From assembly GCA_015521265.1 (NCBI GenBank), contig WAON01000196.1:1-6302 (forward strand): a DNA stretch of 6,302 bases, given 5' to 3'. Positions within the stretch are counted from its first letter, which is position 1. Each line of letters opens with the position of its first letter. Below, piece by piece: positions 1 to 5,449 of the stretch. Position numbers and translations under genes: made by a program. The notes under the pieces were generated by a model. That model was not told the DNA's origin and made no database searches. It worked only from the letters and a program-made list of their open reading frames with translations. Origin of the DNA: Desulfurococcales archaeon (GTDB lineage: Archaea > Thermoproteota > Thermoprotei_A > Sulfolobales > Desulfurococcaceae).

Positions 1-596
1 ATGTAGACTATTCGGAATTCATTGTTTTTCGGTTCTTCGATTATTACCCTGTAGTATCCTTGTGGTGTTTCTTTTACGTGTCTCCCCTTTAATGCTAGTA
101 CTTCGCTGATCCTTGCCCCGGTCTCGTAGAGCATCGCTATTATAACCTGGTGTTTGAGGCTTCGGGCCTCGTATATTATTTTCTCTACTAGTTCGGGCGG
201 GGGAAGCTCTATCGGCTGAATAGATTTACGGGGGTATGGTACAAATGATACGAGTTCCTGCTTACCGAGCAGCCGCAGCAGCCGGCGTATAACCCTTACA
301 TAGTACTGTATACTGCTAGGCTTCAACCCACGCTCCAGCTTCAGATATAACAGCAGCTTCTTCAACACTCTTCCATCAATCTCCTCAGGCTTAATACCCC
401 GCTCCTGAAGCCACCTCAATACAACCCTCAGCTTATCAATCCCGAACTTCAACGAAGTAATACTGTTAACCCTCGGATCCCCCTCCAAATCATAGTAAAA
501 CTCCAATAACACGTTATAATAAGGCTCCTCGAGCTCCTCCCTAGCATAACGAAGACTATTCTCAACATCCTTTCTAGTATAATGCAACTGAACCAT
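1..596 (-). CDS. Tyrosine recombinase/integrase (XerA-like), partial at left edge
   Basis: This gene is open at the left edge, so only residues 1-198 are visible; tyrosine recombinases usually have about 280-330. These enzymes cut and rejoin DNA through a phosphotyrosine intermediate, acting in chromosome dimer resolution (XerA) or in integration of mobile elements. Residues about 45-112 look like the helical core-binding domain, with an SSIQYYVRVIRRLLRLLG stretch at 94-111. The catalytic domain begins near 128. It contains the box I motif ETGARISEVLAL with catalytic Arg162, and a beta-hairpin Lys candidate, Lys190, in EEPKNNEFR. The HxxR, His/Trp and nucleophile Tyr would lie outside the window. 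ATG at 596 is preferred because a TATA box at 624-632 predicts transcription starting near 602, downstream of the alternative in-frame GTG at 609-611. Synonymous codon use changes sharply at codon 113/114. XerA versus element integrase cannot be decided without the C-terminus. Confidence 0.86.
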   Translation of the reverse strand, partial: MVQLHYTRKDVENSLRYAREELEEPYYNVLLEFYYDLEGDPRVNSITSLKFGIDKLRVVLRWLQERGIKPEEIDGRVLKKLLLYLKLERGLKPSSIQYYVRVIRRLLRLLGKQELVSFVPYPRKSIQPIELPPPELVEKIIYEARSLKHQVIIAMLYETGARISEVLALKGRHVKETPQGYYRVIIEEPKNNEFRIVY

Positions 597-623
597 CCCG
601 CCATCTCCCACGGAACGGCAGGG

Positions 624-632
624 CTTTAAAAG
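624..632 (-). promoter_or_regulatory. TATA box of the recombinase gene
   Basis: On the minus strand this reads CTTTTAAAG, centred 32 bp upstream of the recombinase ATG. With the usual archaeal spacing of about 26 bp, transcription would begin near 602, giving a leader of about 6 nt (nearly leaderless). The flanking upstream sequence on the minus strand is a pyrimidine run (CCCCCTCCTCC), so there is no obvious purine-rich BRE. The core is self-complementary, so its direction is inferred from the gene it precedes. Confidence 0.5.
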
Positions 633-664
633 GAGGAGGGGGATGTGAACGAAACTATACAATC

Positions 665-674
665 CCGCCGGCGG
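665..674. repeat. 10-bp perfect GC palindrome in divergent intergenic region
   Basis: CCGCCGGCGG is identical to its reverse complement and stands out from the AT-rich sequence around it. It lies between the recombinase promoter and the promoter of the exported-protein gene. It could be a dimeric regulator site or a short hairpin; neither is shown by the sequence. Confidence 0.45.
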
Positions 675-693
675 CTTCCATTATTATCATAAA

Positions 694-774
694 GTTTTAA
701 GTATGCTTGTAAAACATGTTGTATGAAACCATTACACGATAATATCCAACAAAAATTTTACAGTAAATGTGTAA
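694..774. promoter_or_regulatory. Cluster of TGTAA/TTACA pentamers and an inverted repeat upstream of the exported-protein gene
   Basis: The pentamer TGTAA or its complement TTACA occurs four times here, at 708-712, 732-736, 758-762 and 770-774. Two copies extend to an inverted 7-mer pair, TGTAAAA (708-714) and TTTTACA (756-762). The last two copies form TTACA-N7-TGTAA (758-774). A separate inverted repeat, GTTTTA (694-699) and TAAAAC (710-715) with a 10-bp spacer, overlaps the first copy. The cluster spans the candidate promoter of the gene starting at 796 and could be an operator for a dimeric transcription factor. AT richness makes some matches expected, so this is a candidate only. Confidence 0.35.
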
Positions 775-787
775 TATGTATTATAAT
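751..787 (+). promoter_or_regulatory. Candidate promoter of the exported-protein gene (two possible TATA boxes)
   Basis: Two TATA-like elements are present: AAAAATTTTA at 751-760 and TATTATAATGG at about 779-789. The first predicts transcription starting near 782 and fits translation from ATG 796. The second predicts a start near 808 and fits translation from ATG 817. Neither start codon has a strong Shine-Dalgarno sequence directly before it, consistent with short-leader transcripts. The choice between the two boxes decides the N-terminus. Confidence 0.4.
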
Positions 788-795
788 GGTTTAGG

Positions 796-2010
796 ATGGG
801 TATTGGGTGTGTTCTAATGCCTCGTTTAATCTCATCACTGATAATTATGCTATTGGTATTAGTTAGCACAGTGATGTACGTGCCGGTAGCTTCTACTTCC
901 TATAGCATTAATAACTATTATTCTACGGCTAGTACTCAGTATCGCGTATTAACTAATATTTCTGGGCAGAAATTCTACTTATTCAAGCTCGACCTAGCAT
1001 CTGATGAGGCGGTTATTGATACTGTGAGTATTTTCTGTGAGAACACATTGTATAATGTTGCGGTTGAAACGATGAATTATGAGAATCCGATGGATTTCGA
1101 GAAATCAATCGGTAAGAGGCTGAATTATAAGCAGAGCTTCCTCGCTAAGTACGGTATATGGTATAGATACGTTGATTTCGAGAATGCATTGATCATATAT
1201 ACGAGTATAGGATACATGTACTACAAGTATGGTGATGGGAAAGTACATGCTCTCCATATACTCGGGGCGAACTTCTCGAAAACACTGAAAGATACTATCG
1301 CTATAAAACTACTTGGCTGGCTGAACTTCTCAGTAGTGTATGGGGGTATAAGTGGGCGCGGTGTTAAAGAGATTACAGGGTATAAAGGAGTAAAGACGAA
1401 GAACGGTAGTGTAATAAACCTTGGAACATATACTCGCAAAGTCTACGAGGAACCCTTTGAAAAATACTACATAACAATCCATAATGTAAGGATTGCTTAC
1501 CCGTTTAAAATAGGTGTTGAAGAAACGGCTAATGGCCCCCTGCTCAAGTATTTTGAAGGATTCATACCTTTCGGAATAGTCGAGAAAAAGATGATCGTTA
1601 ATGATCGAGTATTACAAGTAATTACTAGGGAATATAGTAAAGCGACTGGTAGCAACGTTGAAGATCCCGGTGAATTAGTAGTCTTAGACATGTACTATGC
1701 GATCACGCCTGATAACAAGTATTTAGCGCCAATGATATTCGTAAAGAAGAATGACACAGGCAGGGTAGCGCTCATAGCATTACTCGGGGATAAAGCTAAA
1801 ACCCTTTATACAATGACTCTCACAGGACAATATAATCCAAGTGATCCAGAGATTAACCTGGTAAAGGTTATATTAGAAGATGCTAGGAATACGCATAACC
1901 CGTATAATGTATTAATACAACCATTAACCTTAACGTTTATAGTTATCATCATTGTACCAGTATCATATATTGTTTATAGAAGTGTTAGGATTAGAAAATA
2001 CTCCAGGTAA
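796..2010 (+). CDS. Exported, membrane-anchored protein of unknown function
   Basis: I do not recognise a family for this 404-residue protein. Its architecture is clear: a Sec-type signal peptide (basic MPR, then a hydrophobic core at about 11-32), a long extracytoplasmic region (about 35-375), and one C-terminal membrane segment (about 378-395) followed by a basic tail, RSVRIRKYSR. The bulk should therefore face outside with the C-terminus in the cytoplasm. N-glycosylation sequons are at Asn54, Asn159, Asn177, Asn203 and Asn319. Tyr is abundant (35 residues, 8.7%), and there are only two Cys (5 and 81), so disulfides are unlikely. Met8 (ATG at 817) is an attractive alternative start, giving a more classical signal peptide. 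It is transcribed away from the recombinase and converges on pyruvate kinase, whose stop is 5 bp away. It may be a surface-layer-associated or sensor-like protein, but nothing in the sequence proves a role. Confidence 0.8.
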   Translation: MGIGCVLMPRLISSLIIMLLVLVSTVMYVPVASTSYSINNYYSTASTQYRVLTNISGQKFYLFKLDLASDEAVIDTVSIFCENTLYNVAVETMNYENPMDFEKSIGKRLNYKQSFLAKYGIWYRYVDFENALIIYTSIGYMYYKYGDGKVHALHILGANFSKTLKDTIAIKLLGWLNFSVVYGGISGRGVKEITGYKGVKTKNGSVINLGTYTRKVYEEPFEKYYITIHNVRIAYPFKIGVEETANGPLLKYFEGFIPFGIVEKKMIVNDRVLQVITREYSKATGSNVEDPGELVVLDMYYAITPDNKYLAPMIFVKKNDTGRVALIALLGDKAKTLYTMTLTGQYNPSDPEINLVKVILEDARNTHNPYNVLIQPLTLTFIVIIIVPVSYIVYRSVRIRKYSR

Positions 2011-2015
2011 TCTCT

Positions 2016-3428
2016 TTAGAGGACTTGCCTAATCTTTATTTCATGTATCTCTGTTTCCCTTCTACCGTATGCTTCAATTATTATTTCTCCATAGGTTATC
2101 TCTCCCTTATTTTTGAGTATGTTATATAACGCGTTTACCCCTTGCTCGTAATCCAGCATTTTACCCTTTGAATCTATATAGTAGGGTGTTATTCCATAGT
2201 ATATCGTCAGTTTACCAGCTATTCTCGGATCAGTTGTTCCAACATATACTGGTATTTGTGGGCGGAACCTCGATATTAATGGTGGGGTTGACCCAGTCTT
2301 CGTATATAGTAAAATCTTAGCACCTATCTTCTCGGCTAGGAGTGTGAGTCCTAAACCATACTTATCCCTTATACTAGCGGGTTTGATTTTTTCACGTGTA
2401 TCCGTGATCCTCGAGTTGAGGATTCTTGAATCAGCTGATCCGATAATCCTCTTCAACCACCTAATAGCTTCAACAGGGTATTTACCAATAGCTGTTTCAT
2501 CAGTTAATAGGAGTGCGTCTACTAGGTCGTATACAGCATTCATAACATCTACAACTTCACTCCTACTAGGACGGGGGTAGTTTACCATTGTTTCAAGTAA
2601 TTGCGTCGCTACAATACTTGGTTTACCCTGAATTATAGCTTCTCTACTGATCCTTCTCTGAAGTGCCGGTAGTTCTTCTAGGCTATAATGCATTCCCAAG
2701 TCTCCCCGGGCGATTATTACTGCATCCGATGCTTCAATTATCTCTCTTAAATTCCTAATAGCTGAGCGAGTCTCGATCTTGGAAATGATTCCTAGCTCGC
2801 TACCTCTACTCGCCAGTATATCCTTTACAACGTGTACATCTTTCGAAGACCTTACGAAGCTTAATGCTATGTATGATAATTTTTTATTAATGCTGAACTC
2901 GAGGTACTCCATATCTTTATCCGTTAATGTCGGCAGGTCGATCTCCTTCCCAAAGATGATTATGGTTTTCCGGGGGCTGAGTACTGCATCGTTTAAAACT
3001 AGCCCCGTAGCTTCATTCTCATCGACATCTATAATTCTAAGAATAATACGTCCATCATCGATTAACACGGTATCTCCAAGCTCTAGTGTTTCGAAAAATT
3101 TCTTAACAGGTATAGGGATAACGCCTTCCTCATCAGTTTTTTCAGCATATACTAGTCTAACCTGCTGCTTCATCTTAACTTCTTGCTCAGGAATCTCCCC
3201 GATCCTAACCTGCGGCCCAGGGAGATCACCTATAATTGAAACCCTCCGCTCATGTTCACTCACTGCTTCATTAATCATCTTAATCCATTCATCCCAAATG
3301 CTGGGCTCGCCATGGCTATAATTGATCCTGAAACCACTAACGCCCTCACCGACAAGCCTCCTAATAATCTCGTATTTTGCAGAAGATGGTCCTAGCGTTA
3401 CGAGTATTTTTACGCGGAGATTATTCAT
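2016..3428 (-). CDS. pyk: Pyruvate kinase
   Basis: This enzyme converts phosphoenolpyruvate and ADP to pyruvate and ATP, the last step of glycolysis, in the cytoplasm. The 470-residue length is normal. Visible motifs are the N-terminal strand VKILVTLGPSS (6-16), substrate-site FRINYSHG with Arg34, Asn36 and Ser38, metal/K+ region DLPGPQVRIG (68-77), a B-domain lid (about 78-163), the catalytic IISKIET with Lys217 and Glu219, ARGDLG with metal ligand Asp243, and ATQLLETM with Thr275, followed by PRPSRSEVVDV. The C-terminal domain (about 345-470) is complete. The position homologous to muscle-enzyme Glu117 is Gln73, and the adjacent Thr and Lys are Leu69 and Pro70, so monovalent-cation dependence probably differs from classical enzymes. 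It follows a small membrane-protein gene by 37 bp. It has both its own TATA box and a GGTGA ribosome site, suggesting monocistronic and read-through transcripts. Confidence 0.97.
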   Translation of the reverse strand: MNNLRVKILVTLGPSSAKYEIIRRLVGEGVSGFRINYSHGEPSIWDEWIKMINEAVSEHERRVSIIGDLPGPQVRIGEIPEQEVKMKQQVRLVYAEKTDEEGVIPIPVKKFFETLELGDTVLIDDGRIILRIIDVDENEATGLVLNDAVLSPRKTIIIFGKEIDLPTLTDKDMEYLEFSINKKLSYIALSFVRSSKDVHVVKDILASRGSELGIISKIETRSAIRNLREIIEASDAVIIARGDLGMHYSLEELPALQRRISREAIIQGKPSIVATQLLETMVNYPRPSRSEVVDVMNAVYDLVDALLLTDETAIGKYPVEAIRWLKRIIGSADSRILNSRITDTREKIKPASIRDKYGLGLTLLAEKIGAKILLYTKTGSTPPLISRFRPQIPVYVGTTDPRIAGKLTIYYGITPYYIDSKGKMLDYEQGVNALYNILKNKGEITYGEIIIEAYGRRETEIHEIKIRQVL

Positions 3429-3431
3429 AGT

Positions 3432-3436
3432 TCACC
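3432..3436 (-). promoter_or_regulatory. Shine-Dalgarno sequence of pyruvate kinase
   Basis: On the minus strand GGTGA lies 3 nt before the ATG at 3428 (GGTGAACTATG). It matches the anti-Shine-Dalgarno end of archaeal 16S rRNA and supports this start. A transcript from the TATA box at 3451-3460 would begin at about 3430 and exclude the site, so it would serve messages that come from further upstream. Confidence 0.55.
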
Positions 3437-3450
3437 ACTCAGTAAACCTA

Positions 3451-3460
3451 GATATATACT
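3451..3460 (-). promoter_or_regulatory. TATA box of pyruvate kinase
   Basis: The minus strand reads AGTATATATC in the gap between the small membrane-protein gene and pyruvate kinase. Its centre is about 27 bp from the ATG, so transcription from it would be leaderless or nearly so. Confidence 0.5.
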
Positions 3461-3467
3461 GCTATGC

Positions 3468-3788
3468 TTAGCTTCGCGTATACTCCTTATACTCCCTAAC
3501 GATCTCCTCGATCGGTCTAGGTGTTGGAGAAGTATATATTAAGAACCCGATATAGGCTAGGATCCCGGATATTATCAGCATTATTATGAGTATAGTATAC
3601 CTTATTAATAAATCCGATAAGCGGACACCAGCAACTACTGCATCAGGCGCTATCACTAATCCTACGAGATAGATTAATGCAATAGTGATCCCTGCAAGCA
3701 TTAACAATATCCCAGTAACTCTTGGAGCCGCCAAGCACAATCCACCAGATAAACCCTCTTCACTATAAATACAATTAGTTCCCATCAC
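3468..3788 (-). CDS. Small two-TM membrane protein of unknown function
   Basis: I do not recognise this 106-residue protein. It has two hydrophobic segments, about 24-46 and 63-86, joined by a short loop with PDAVVAGVRLSD. The C-terminal tail is charged (PTPRPIEEIVREYKEYTRS) and probably cytoplasmic. The start is uncertain. GTG at 3788 and ATG at 3785 are adjacent in frame but have no ribosome site and no TATA box at the right distance. TTG at 3734 (codon 19) has GGTGG seven bases before it and would give an N-terminus MAAPRVTG running straight into the first membrane segment, leaving 88 residues. The gene begins 44 bp after the 5S rRNA and ends 39 bp before pyruvate kinase on the same strand, so it may share a transcript with either. 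No function is inferred. Confidence 0.62.
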   Translation of the reverse strand: MMGTNCIYSEEGLSGGLCLAAPRVTGILLMLAGITIALIYLVGLVIAPDAVVAGVRLSDLLIRYTILIIMLIISGILAYIGFLIYTSPTPRPIEEIVREYKEYTRS

Positions 3789-3800
3789 GGTTTAAATCAT

Positions 3801-3808
3801 TAATTAAG
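3801..3808 (-). promoter_or_regulatory. Weak candidate TATA box between 5S rRNA and the small membrane protein
   Basis: TTAATTAA lies in the short AT-rich gap after the 5S gene. It would place transcription near 3778, inside the longest reading of the small membrane-protein gene. If it is used, translation must begin further in, for example at TTG 3734. A second AT element (TTTAAA, about 3791-3796) is nearby. Confidence 0.25.
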
Positions 3809-3832
3809 CAATACGAGAATAGTGAGAGTAGT

Positions 3833-3966
3833 GGCGGCCCGATCCCAGCTTGGGGCGGCTGCGAGGCCTCTCGGACCTCACGGCCCACCCCAACGTGGCC
3901 GGCTTAACTTCCGGGTTCGATAAGGGACCGGGTGTTACCCGGCCACTATGGCCGGGTCGGGCCGCC
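3833..3966 (-). rRNA. rrf: 5S ribosomal RNA
   Basis: The minus strand carries a complete archaeal 5S rRNA, part of the large ribosomal subunit. The diagnostic loop B/helix III region CGAACCCGGAAGTTAAGCCG is present, as are an AACACCCGG segment before it and a helix IV of the form GTGAGG...CCTCGC. The 3' part, CCCCAAGCTGGGAT, matches the family. The ends pair: the first ten bases GGCGGCCCGA are complementary to the last ten, TCGGGCCGCC. This makes the gene 134 nt with a terminal helix longer than that of Sulfolobus-type 5S. The mature ends could be a few nucleotides inside these limits. The start agrees with a TATA box at 3989-3997. The gene stands apart from any 16S/23S genes in view, as is common in Crenarchaeota, and lies 6 bp after the stop of the zinc-ribbon gene. 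Confidence 0.95.
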
Positions 3967-3972
3967 GAATCC

Positions 3973-4266
3973 TTATAGGTTGTTAGGCGTTTTTAAGTTT
4001 TTCTCGTTTTTCTTTTCGACTTCATAGATTGCTTTTATGATTAACGGTGTCCCGCATTTAGGGCATTTCCCCTTAATCATGCCGATGAAGTCTCCGGGTT
4101 CAAATTCTTTTGTCACTGTGTACCCGCATTTAGGGCATTCTAGTATCTCCATCGTTTCGTACTCTGGTTCTTTGGGTTTACGCATAGATTCCATCATGAA
4201 GTATATTGAGAGAATTATTGCTGAGATAACTGCTATCCAGGTAATAGCGTCTTGAGAACTAATCAT
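3973..4266 (-). CDS. Membrane-anchored zinc-ribbon protein
   Basis: This 97-residue protein has one N-terminal membrane segment (about 7-25), a basic stretch (MRKPK, 28-32) suggesting that the rest is cytoplasmic, and a zinc ribbon with CPKCG twice: Cys44/Cys47 and Cys68/Cys71. The four Cys should bind one Zn2+. The C-terminal tail (about 84-97) is Lys/Asn-rich and probably unstructured. The ATG overlaps the stop of the upstream DUF1512-like gene by 4 nt (ATGA), so the two are translationally coupled and probably act together. The last codons coincide with the TATA box of the 5S rRNA gene. A small zinc ribbon of this kind can mediate protein or nucleic-acid binding; the specific role is unknown. 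Confidence 0.85.
   Translation of the reverse strand: MISSQDAITWIAVISAIILSIYFMMESMRKPKEPEYETMEILECPKCGYTVTKEFEPGDFIGMIKGKCPKCGTPLIIKAIYEVEKKNEKNLKTPNNL
3989..3997 (-). promoter_or_regulatory. TATA box of 5S rRNA, inside the zinc-ribbon coding end
   Basis: The minus strand reads CTTAAAAAC, preceded by a purine-rich BRE-like GAGAAAAA. The centre at about 3993 predicts transcription starting near 3967, matching the independently deduced 5S end at 3966. The element encodes residues of the K-N-L-K-T tail of the zinc-ribbon protein. Confidence 0.7.
4051..4139. repeat. 17-bp direct repeat from the two zinc knuckles
   Basis: The 17-base sequence CCCGCATTTAGGGCATT occurs at 4051-4067 and again at 4123-4139, 72 bp (24 codons) apart. 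Both copies encode the CPKCG knuckles using the same codons. The identity extends into synonymous positions, so gene conversion or recent internal duplication is possible, although the short conserved motif explains most of it. Confidence 0.6.
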
Positions 4267-5372
4267 CCCGGAATCCCCATGGTATTCCCTATACCAGCGA
4301 TAACTACTGTTGAATTAATAGGTGTTAGTTCTTTTACGAGGCGTCTAATATACTCGACAGTCCTCTCACCAGCTTCATAGATTTCTTTACGCATACCCTG
4401 AATAGCTTCTGCAAGCCCCATCTTCACAATAACCGCTCTCAACGGGATGCCGTATTTAGTTGTCGCCCTTTCAATAGCGATCTTCTCAGGGCCCGGATCA
4501 CCGATCGCCGCACCAACGCCTTCAGCTATCTCTCCATTCTCCTCACCTTCAAGCTTCAATGCAGCATCAATAGTAACTACTAGATCAACACCGCCCTTCA
4601 AATCCTCGATAACGCTGGCTAAAACTGCGCCGGGATGTCCAACGTTACTCCCGGGACCCTCGGCTTTAATAATAATATATCTCCTATTGTCGAGTCTCAG
4701 CTCTGTTATACTAGTTTCTTCAACGATCCTTCTAGATACTACCTCTCCCAACTCGATCAACCTATAAGCTACCAAGGGGCCGACGCCATCACCGATCGGT
4801 TTACCGGTTGTGAAAGCGTCTAGTGCTTTATGATAGGTTTCAACGATCCTCATGATCTGAGGCATGACTAGTTCAAGCTGCATAAGCAGTATCCAGTTAT
4901 TCTCCTTCTCGCCAAGTAATAAATAGTGCCTGATAATCTTGTAAACCATGTACAAAGCTGCAACTATTGATAAACTAGTCTCTATAAGGCTCCTCTCATA
5001 TCTATCAATCCCGGGTAAATAACTAGCAACTAATCTACGGAAACTCTTATCACTCGTTCTCAATAGGTGGTCGAGGCGTTTAATAATATCCGTAGGCTCA
5101 ATGTCAACGGGCTGTATAGTGAAGAAATCAAGAACCCGCTTAAACAGTAATTCTGGAGAAGCTACTCCGAGATTTTTCAATAAGTTCTTAACCTTATCCT
5201 CGTCATCGTTGAAATACTTGTATATTATTCGGAGCTTGTTCCGTATATCCATACTCCAAAGCTTCATCTGTATCTTCTGGTTCGCACCAGTAAATAGGAG
5301 TATGAAGAATAATAGCCAGAAAATCTGTACTATAAGACTCGCCCAATCAGTCTCAGCCATCTCTAGCCCCAT
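4263..5372 (-). CDS. DUF1512-like membrane-anchored protein
   Basis: This 369-residue protein resembles the archaeal DUF1512 family, which has no assigned biochemical function. An N-terminal membrane segment (about 10-29), preceded by acidic residues and followed by basic ones, points to an outside N-terminus and a cytoplasmic body. Residues about 35-185 are mostly helical. The C-terminal half is rich in conserved-looking Gly/Asp/Pro motifs: KPIGDGVGPLVA (191-202), AEGPGSNVGHPGAVL (237-251), TIDAALKLEGE (267-277) and GVGAAIGDPGPEK (285-297). These suggest a ligand or metal site. ATG 5372 is the longest start; Met5 (ATG 5360) fits better with the TATA box at 5388-5396, which predicts transcription near 5366. 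It lies 77 bp after methionine aminopeptidase and overlaps the zinc-ribbon gene, so the two membrane proteins probably form a functional pair. Family name from memory of the motifs, not a search. Confidence 0.85.
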   Translation of the reverse strand: MGLEMAETDWASLIVQIFWLLFFILLFTGANQKIQMKLWSMDIRNKLRIIYKYFNDDEDKVKNLLKNLGVASPELLFKRVLDFFTIQPVDIEPTDIIKRLDHLLRTSDKSFRRLVASYLPGIDRYERSLIETSLSIVAALYMVYKIIRHYLLLGEKENNWILLMQLELVMPQIMRIVETYHKALDAFTTGKPIGDGVGPLVAYRLIELGEVVSRRIVEETSITELRLDNRRYIIIKAEGPGSNVGHPGAVLASVIEDLKGGVDLVVTIDAALKLEGEENGEIAEGVGAAIGDPGPEKIAIERATTKYGIPLRAVIVKMGLAEAIQGMRKEIYEAGERTVEYIRRLVKELTPINSTVVIAGIGNTMGIPG

Positions 5373-5387
5373 TAAACCAGTTTATTA

Positions 5388-5396
5388 CCCTTAAAG
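5388..5396 (-). promoter_or_regulatory. TATA box of the DUF1512-like/zinc-ribbon operon
   Basis: The minus strand reads CTTTAAGGG in the 77-bp gap after methionine aminopeptidase. The centre at about 5392 predicts transcription near 5366, which falls between the two possible start codons (5372 and 5360) and favours the inner one. A second AT element, AACTATAAG (5437-5445), sits just after the aminopeptidase stop. The pair of genes may thus be transcribed separately from the aminopeptidase. Confidence 0.45.
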
Positions 5397-5449
5397 ACTC
5401 GTTCACCCTAGCATAATGATGAGTAATTTAATGGTTCTTATAGTTTTTC

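Noticed and set aside
631..648. AGGAGGAGGGGG followed by ATG on the plus strand, resembling a strong ribosome site
   Set aside because: The ATG is followed immediately by TGA, so no protein is encoded; it is the complement of the sequence upstream of the recombinase TATA box.
723..794. Short plus-strand ORF of 23 codons ending just before ATG 796
   Set aside because: It overlaps the candidate promoter, has no ribosome site and shows no recognisable protein features; AT-rich spacer easily gives such an ORF.
2779..3321. 180-codon plus-strand ORF opposite pyruvate kinase
   Set aside because: It lies wholly within the strongly supported pyruvate kinase gene on the other strand and has a low-complexity Ser/Ile-rich composition typical of an antisense frame.
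4447..4767. 106-codon plus-strand ORF opposite the DUF1512-like gene
   Set aside because: Antisense shadow: Ser/Pro/Ile-rich with no recognisable domain, promoter or ribosome site.
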